Assembly (NCBI GenBank): GCA_050996405.1
Contig: JBPCRW010000293.1
Location: forward strand, 1-9,450
Origin: JBPCRW01 sp050996405
GTDB taxonomy: Bacteria; Acidobacteriota; Blastocatellia; Pyrinomonadales; Pyrinomonadaceae
Direction: 5' to 3'
Length of the DNA: 9,450 nucleotides
A model generated the notes under the pieces. That model was not told where the DNA came from. It did no database searches and was given only the letters and a program-made list of their open reading frames with translations. Position numbers and translations under genes: made by a program. This document shows, in pieces, positions 6,410 through 9,450 of the stretch (positions are counted from its first letter, which is position 1; each line of letters starts with the position of its first letter).

Positions 6410-7156
6410 ATGAACGAAAAGAAAATAAAAATTTTTGCGGACGTGGAAGATTTAAACGAATTCGCGGCAAATGAATTTGTTTGTCTTTGCAATGAATCAA
6501 TCGCGGAACGCGGGATTTTTACCGTCGCGCTTTCCGGCGGTTCAACGCCGAAAAAACTTAATACATTGCTGGCTTCCGACGAATTTCGTTCAAAAATCGA
6601 GTGGCGTAAAATTCAATTCTTTTTCGGCGACGAACGCTGTGTGCCGCCCGATTCGGAAGAAAGCAATTACCGAATGGCAGACGAAACTCTGTTTTCAAAA
6701 CTCGAAATTCCGCCCGCAAACATTCATCGTTTTTTAACCGAAACGGGCGATGCGAAAACTGTCGCCGAAAAAATGCAGGGCGAAATTAAAGCGTTTTTCA
6801 AACTTGAAGAAAACGAATTTCCGCGTTTCGATTTGATTTTCTTGGGAATGGGCGCGGACGGTCACACGGCTTCGCTGTTTCCCGAAACTTCGGCGTTGAA
6901 AGACGAGGAAAGAATTGTTGCTGAAAATTACGTTCCGAAATTTGAAACGTTTCGATTAACTTTTACTTTTCCGACAATCAATAATTCGCGCAATGTAATT
7001 TTTCTCGTCGCGGGCGAAGACAAAGCCGAAGCCGCGCGCGAAGTTTTAGAAGGCGAATACAACCCGCAAAAATCTCCGTCGCAGAAAGTTAAACCGAAAA
7101 GTGGAAAACTACTGTTTCTGCTCGATGAAAAAGCGGCGCGTTTGATTTCAAAATAA
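6410..7156 (+). CDS. pgl: 6-phosphogluconolactonase
   Basis: Hydrolyses 6-phosphogluconolactone to 6-phosphogluconate, the step after Zwf. The 248 residues are close to the usual length for the DevB/SOL-type enzyme. Visible motifs are SGGSTP (42-47), GDERCVPPDSEESN (73-86) and GMGADGHTASLFP (146-158), which carry the phosphate-binding and catalytic residues of the family. The C-terminal KLLFLLDEKAA fits the closing strand and helix. The ATG is 4 bases after the zwf stop, and I see no Shine-Dalgarno in front of it, so translation is probably coupled to zwf. A gnd, glucokinase or transaldolase gene often accompanies this pair, but none is present here. A hairpin lies 28 bases downstream. Confidence 0.95.
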   Translation: MNEKKIKIFADVEDLNEFAANEFVCLCNESIAERGIFTVALSGGSTPKKLNTLLASDEFRSKIEWRKIQFFFGDERCVPPDSEESNYRMADETLFSKLEIPPANIHRFLTETGDAKTVAEKMQGEIKAFFKLEENEFPRFDLIFLGMGADGHTASLFPETSALKDEERIVAENYVPKFETFRLTFTFPTINNSRNVIFLVAGEDKAEAAREVLEGEYNPQKSPSQKVKPKSGKLLFLLDEKAARLISK

Positions 7157-7179
7157 CTCGCAGCAAAATCAAATTCTTC

Positions 7180-7223
7180 AAAAAGAAAGAAAGTTTCGAT
7201 TGCTACGGTCGAAACTTCCTTTC
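7180..7223 (-). terminator. Terminator between convergent genes (PDZ gene side; may serve pgl too)
   Basis: A 15-base stem with one mismatch: GAAAG-A-AAGTTTCGA at 7185-7199 pairs with TCGAAACTT-C-CTTTC at 7209-7223, with a 9-base loop. Read on the minus strand it is followed at once by five Ts (7184-7180), so it fits the end of the leftward PDZ gene, 21 bases beyond that stop codon. On the plus strand there is only a weak T-rich tail. It may work in both directions. Confidence 0.75.
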
Positions 7224-7244
7224 ATCAATTATTCGCTTAAAAAT

Positions 7245-8273
7245 TTACTGAACTCGCGGCGCGGGCTGCCTCTGAAGTTTTGGCGCGGAATCTTCATCCG
7301 GCATCTGCATCAGCATTTGAAATTGTCGCTGTTGCGCGTTCGGCATTCCGTCGTTTTGGAAAAAGAAATTCTGCGGCGCGTTACCGCCCGTCATTTTTTC
7401 CGGCGTGACGCGGACGGTTTGACGATTTTTATTTCTGATAATCGTCAAATTTATGTCGCCTTCTTTTTTATCGTTAATTGCTCGAATTAAATCAGACATT
7501 GAATTAATGGCTTTACCGTCGGCTTCCGTGATGACATCACCGGCTTTCAAACCAGCTTTTGCCGCCGGAGAATTTTCACGAACGTTGTTGACTAACAAGC
7601 CTTTGCCGCCAGCGACACCGAAATAATCGCCGAGTTGATTATTCAGCGGCGTGATGCCGATGCCGATTTGTCGTCCGTTAGCGCGATAGACGAAAAAATT
7701 TTGATTGTTGCCCATCGGCGGAATTACCGCGCCGCCTTGCGGAAATGGCTGAACCGGCTGAATTTGCGGCATTTGTCCTAATTGAAATCCCTGCTGCCCA
7801 AAAGATTCGGGTGCGGTTATCGTGAAATTTCCATTTCCAAAAACGGGCGCGGGACGTTTGCCGATGGTCGCCGTCAATTCGCGCTCGTTTCCGCCGCGCA
7901 AAACGGTTATTTTGGCTTGATGGTCGGGCGCGACTTCCGAAATCAGGCGCGTTAATTTTCTCGCGCTCGCTACATCTTCGCCGTCGAATTTAATGATTAC
8001 ATCGCCCGTTTGCAGTCCGGCTCGCGCGGCTGGCGAATTTTCCAGAACTTTTTCCACCGCCACGCCGCGCACTTCGCGCAGACCGAATTTCGAGAAATTT
8101 TCCTTCGTCACGTCCTGCGATTGAACGCCGAGATAACTGCCGCCGTCACCCGTAAAAATCTGCATTTGTCTTTCAATGCGTTGCGGCGACTGCGGATTTT
8201 GCTGGGCAAATGCCGCCGTTCCCGTCAAAGCGGAAAACAGAAACGCCGCGAAAATTTTATTTTTACTAAACAT
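7245..8273 (-). CDS. Secreted protein with two PDZ domains and no protease domain
   Basis: 342 residues. Residues 1-23 form a signal peptide (MFSKNK, hydrophobic core, AFA-Q). PDZ domain 1 spans about 45-138 (SYLGV carboxylate-binding loop, ENSPAARAGLQTGDVIIKFDGEDV). A Gln/Pro/Gly-rich linker covers 141-198. PDZ domain 2 spans about 203-292 (IGIGI loop, ENSPAAKAGLKAGDVITEADGKAI). A Met/Gln-rich tail follows, ending near QPAPRVQ. The PDZ pairs resemble those of DegP/HtrA and other periplasmic proteases. There is no trypsin-like domain and no room for one, so this is probably a non-catalytic binder of C-termini or unfolded segments in the periplasm; the role is inferred. The start is supported by GGAGG (8278-8282 on the plus strand), four bases upstream. 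The aminotransferase lies upstream on the same strand, 125 bases away. Confidence 0.88.
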   Translation of the reverse strand: MFSKNKIFAAFLFSALTGTAAFAQQNPQSPQRIERQMQIFTGDGGSYLGVQSQDVTKENFSKFGLREVRGVAVEKVLENSPAARAGLQTGDVIIKFDGEDVASARKLTRLISEVAPDHQAKITVLRGGNERELTATIGKRPAPVFGNGNFTITAPESFGQQGFQLGQMPQIQPVQPFPQGGAVIPPMGNNQNFFVYRANGRQIGIGITPLNNQLGDYFGVAGGKGLLVNNVRENSPAAKAGLKAGDVITEADGKAINSMSDLIRAINDKKEGDINLTIIRNKNRQTVRVTPEKMTGGNAPQNFFFQNDGMPNAQQRQFQMLMQMPDEDSAPKLQRQPAPRVQ

Positions 8274-8398
8274 AAAACCTCCAAAATTTTCTTATAAAAA
8301 GTCTCTTTTATTACGCAGAAACTATAAATTTGGTTGCGGTAAGATTTGGAAAGGTTGCAAAACGCGGACACAAATTGGGCGGAGAAATTAAATTTAGT

Positions 8399-9450
8399 TT
8401 AGCCTTTTTTAAGTTTTTGCAAACGTTCCGCCGCCGCTTCTAAGGTTTCGTCTTTTTTGCAGAAACAAAATCTGACCTTTTGCGAACCCAAATTTTTATC
8501 GTGATAAAACGACGAACCCGGCACGACCGCCACGCCGATTTCACGAATCAGATATTTGGTAAATTCGATGTCGTCCGAAAACCCGAAATCCGAAATATCC
8601 GTCATCACATAATATGCGCCGTCCGGAAATTCACATTTCAAACCCGCGTCCTGCAAAACCGGCACGATAAAATCGCGCTTTCGTTGATATTCATTTTTCA
8701 GTTTATCGTAATAACTTTCGGGCAAACTTAAAGCATACGCGCCCGCGTGCTGCAAAGGATTTGCCGCGCCGACCGTTAAAAAATCGTGAACCTTGCGAAT
8801 CGCCGAAGAAATATCCGGCGGCGCAATGCAGTAACCGACGCGCCAGCCCGTCACCGAATAAGTTTTTGAAAGCGAATTTACTACGACAGTTCGCTCGCGC
8901 ATTCCTTCAATTTGCGCCATCGAAATATGTTTCGGTTCTTCCAATTTTGCACTTTGCGCTTTGCGTTTTGCACTGTAAATAATGTGTTCGTAAATTTCGT
9001 CTGTAAAACAAATCGCGTCGAATTCTTTGCAAAGTTCGGCGATAAATTCCAATTCTTCGCGCGTGAAAACTTTGCCCGTCGGGTTGTTCGGATTGCAAAT
9101 GATAACCGCTTTCGTGCGTTCGTTAAAAGCATTTTTCAATTCATCCTTTTCAAAATGCCAGCCGTTTGCAGTTTGATAAAGCGGCACGTGAACGGGTTTC
9201 GCGTCCGACAAAATCGCGTCCGGCGCGTAGTTTTCATAAAACGGCTCAAAGACGACGACTTCTTCGCCCGCGTCAACCGTCGCCATCATTCCGGCAATCA
9301 TTCCTTCGGTCGAACCGCAGGTGACGGTAATTTCCGTTTCCGCGTCAATGTCCCAACCTAAAAACCACTTCGTCTTTTCGACAATCGCATCACGAAAAAT
9401 TTTCACGCCCCCAGTTATCGCGTATTGATTATCTTCATTGGCACTCGCTT
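8399..9450 (-). CDS. Class I/II PLP-dependent aminotransferase (N-terminus beyond the window)
   Basis: Transfers an amino group between an amino acid and a 2-oxoacid using pyridoxal phosphate. The frame is open to the right edge and continues family sequence there (NEDNQYAITGG upstream of a GTG at 9404-9406), so the GTG is internal and the start is missing. About 350 residues are visible. They include TCGSTEGMIAGM (cofactor phosphate loop), NPNNPTGKVF, DEIYEHIIY and the Schiff-base lysine in NSLSKTYSVTGWRVGY (codon 8864-8866). Also present is the late Arg region VRFCFCKKDETL, where the family binds the substrate carboxylate. The sequence is nearest to the aspartate/methionine/kynurenine aminotransferase-like group, but the substrate cannot be named. 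About 14 extra residues (SAKRKAQSAKLEEP) follow DEIYEHIIY, where relatives continue almost directly to KHISM. They coincide with a heptamer repeat. Confidence 0.9.
   Translation of the reverse strand, partial: ASANEDNQYAITGGVKIFRDAIVEKTKWFLGWDIDAETEITVTCGSTEGMIAGMMATVDAGEEVVVFEPFYENYAPDAILSDAKPVHVPLYQTANGWHFEKDELKNAFNERTKAVIICNPNNPTGKVFTREELEFIAELCKEFDAICFTDEIYEHIIYSAKRKAQSAKLEEPKHISMAQIEGMRERTVVVNSLSKTYSVTGWRVGYCIAPPDISSAIRKVHDFLTVGAANPLQHAGAYALSLPESYYDKLKNEYQRKRDFIVPVLQDAGLKCEFPDGAYYVMTDISDFGFSDDIEFTKYLIREIGVAVVPGSSFYHDKNLGSQKVRFCFCKKDETLEAAAERLQKLKKG
8938..8979 (-). repeat. Heptamer tandem repeat inside the aminotransferase gene
   Basis: Read on the plus strand, six in-phase 7-base units: CTTCCAA, TTTTGCA, CTTTGCG, CTTTGCG, TTTTGCA, CTGTAAA. 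The four middle units are clear; the outer two are degenerate. The 42 bases equal 14 codons. They closely overlap the stretch (8933-8974) encoding residues that the aminotransferase family normally lacks. The frame is kept. Confidence 0.8.

Overview
The window looks like ordinary chromosomal DNA from a member of the Acidobacteriota, most likely near the Blastocatellia/Pyrinomonadaceae. This is inferred from three things. There is a secreted VWFA protein with the architecture typical of that phylum. The DNA has moderate GC with A-rich coding (many AAA/GAA codons). Short heptameric tandem repeats occur inside genes. No 16S rRNA or other taxonomic marker is present, so the assignment is tentative.

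Layout, left to right. (1) The last 68 or so codons of a VIT1/CCC1-type metal transporter (+). (2) A 617-residue E2 acyltransferase of a 2-oxoacid dehydrogenase complex with two lipoyl domains (+). (3) A secreted OmpA-type protein (+), closed by a clear intrinsic terminator. (4) A secreted VWFA-domain protein (+), also closed by a terminator. (5) A roughly 280-base gap holding a long imperfect hairpin, followed by zwf and pgl (+), which are separated by 4 bases and form the oxidative branch of the pentose phosphate pathway. (6) A hairpin terminator shared with the convergent genes on the minus strand: a secreted tandem-PDZ protein and, upstream of it, a class I/II PLP aminotransferase whose N-terminus lies beyond the right edge.

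The genes serve central metabolism (E2, zwf, pgl, aminotransferase) and the cell envelope or periplasm (OmpA, VWFA and PDZ proteins, each with a signal peptide). Only zwf-pgl is a convincing operon. The other genes look like separate transcription units or pairs.

I found no defence locus, mobile element with a transposase, CRISPR array, tRNA or rRNA. The most unusual content is a set of period-7 repeat tracts embedded in reading frames. The E2 linker contains 15 consecutive in-phase heptamers (105 bases, exactly 35 codons) arranged as an imperfect inverted repeat. A shorter tract lies in the first E2 linker. A further tract appears to have put about 14 extra residues into the aminotransferase. 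Also worth a look are the two lipoyl domains, which are almost identical at the DNA level, and the hairpin just upstream of zwf.
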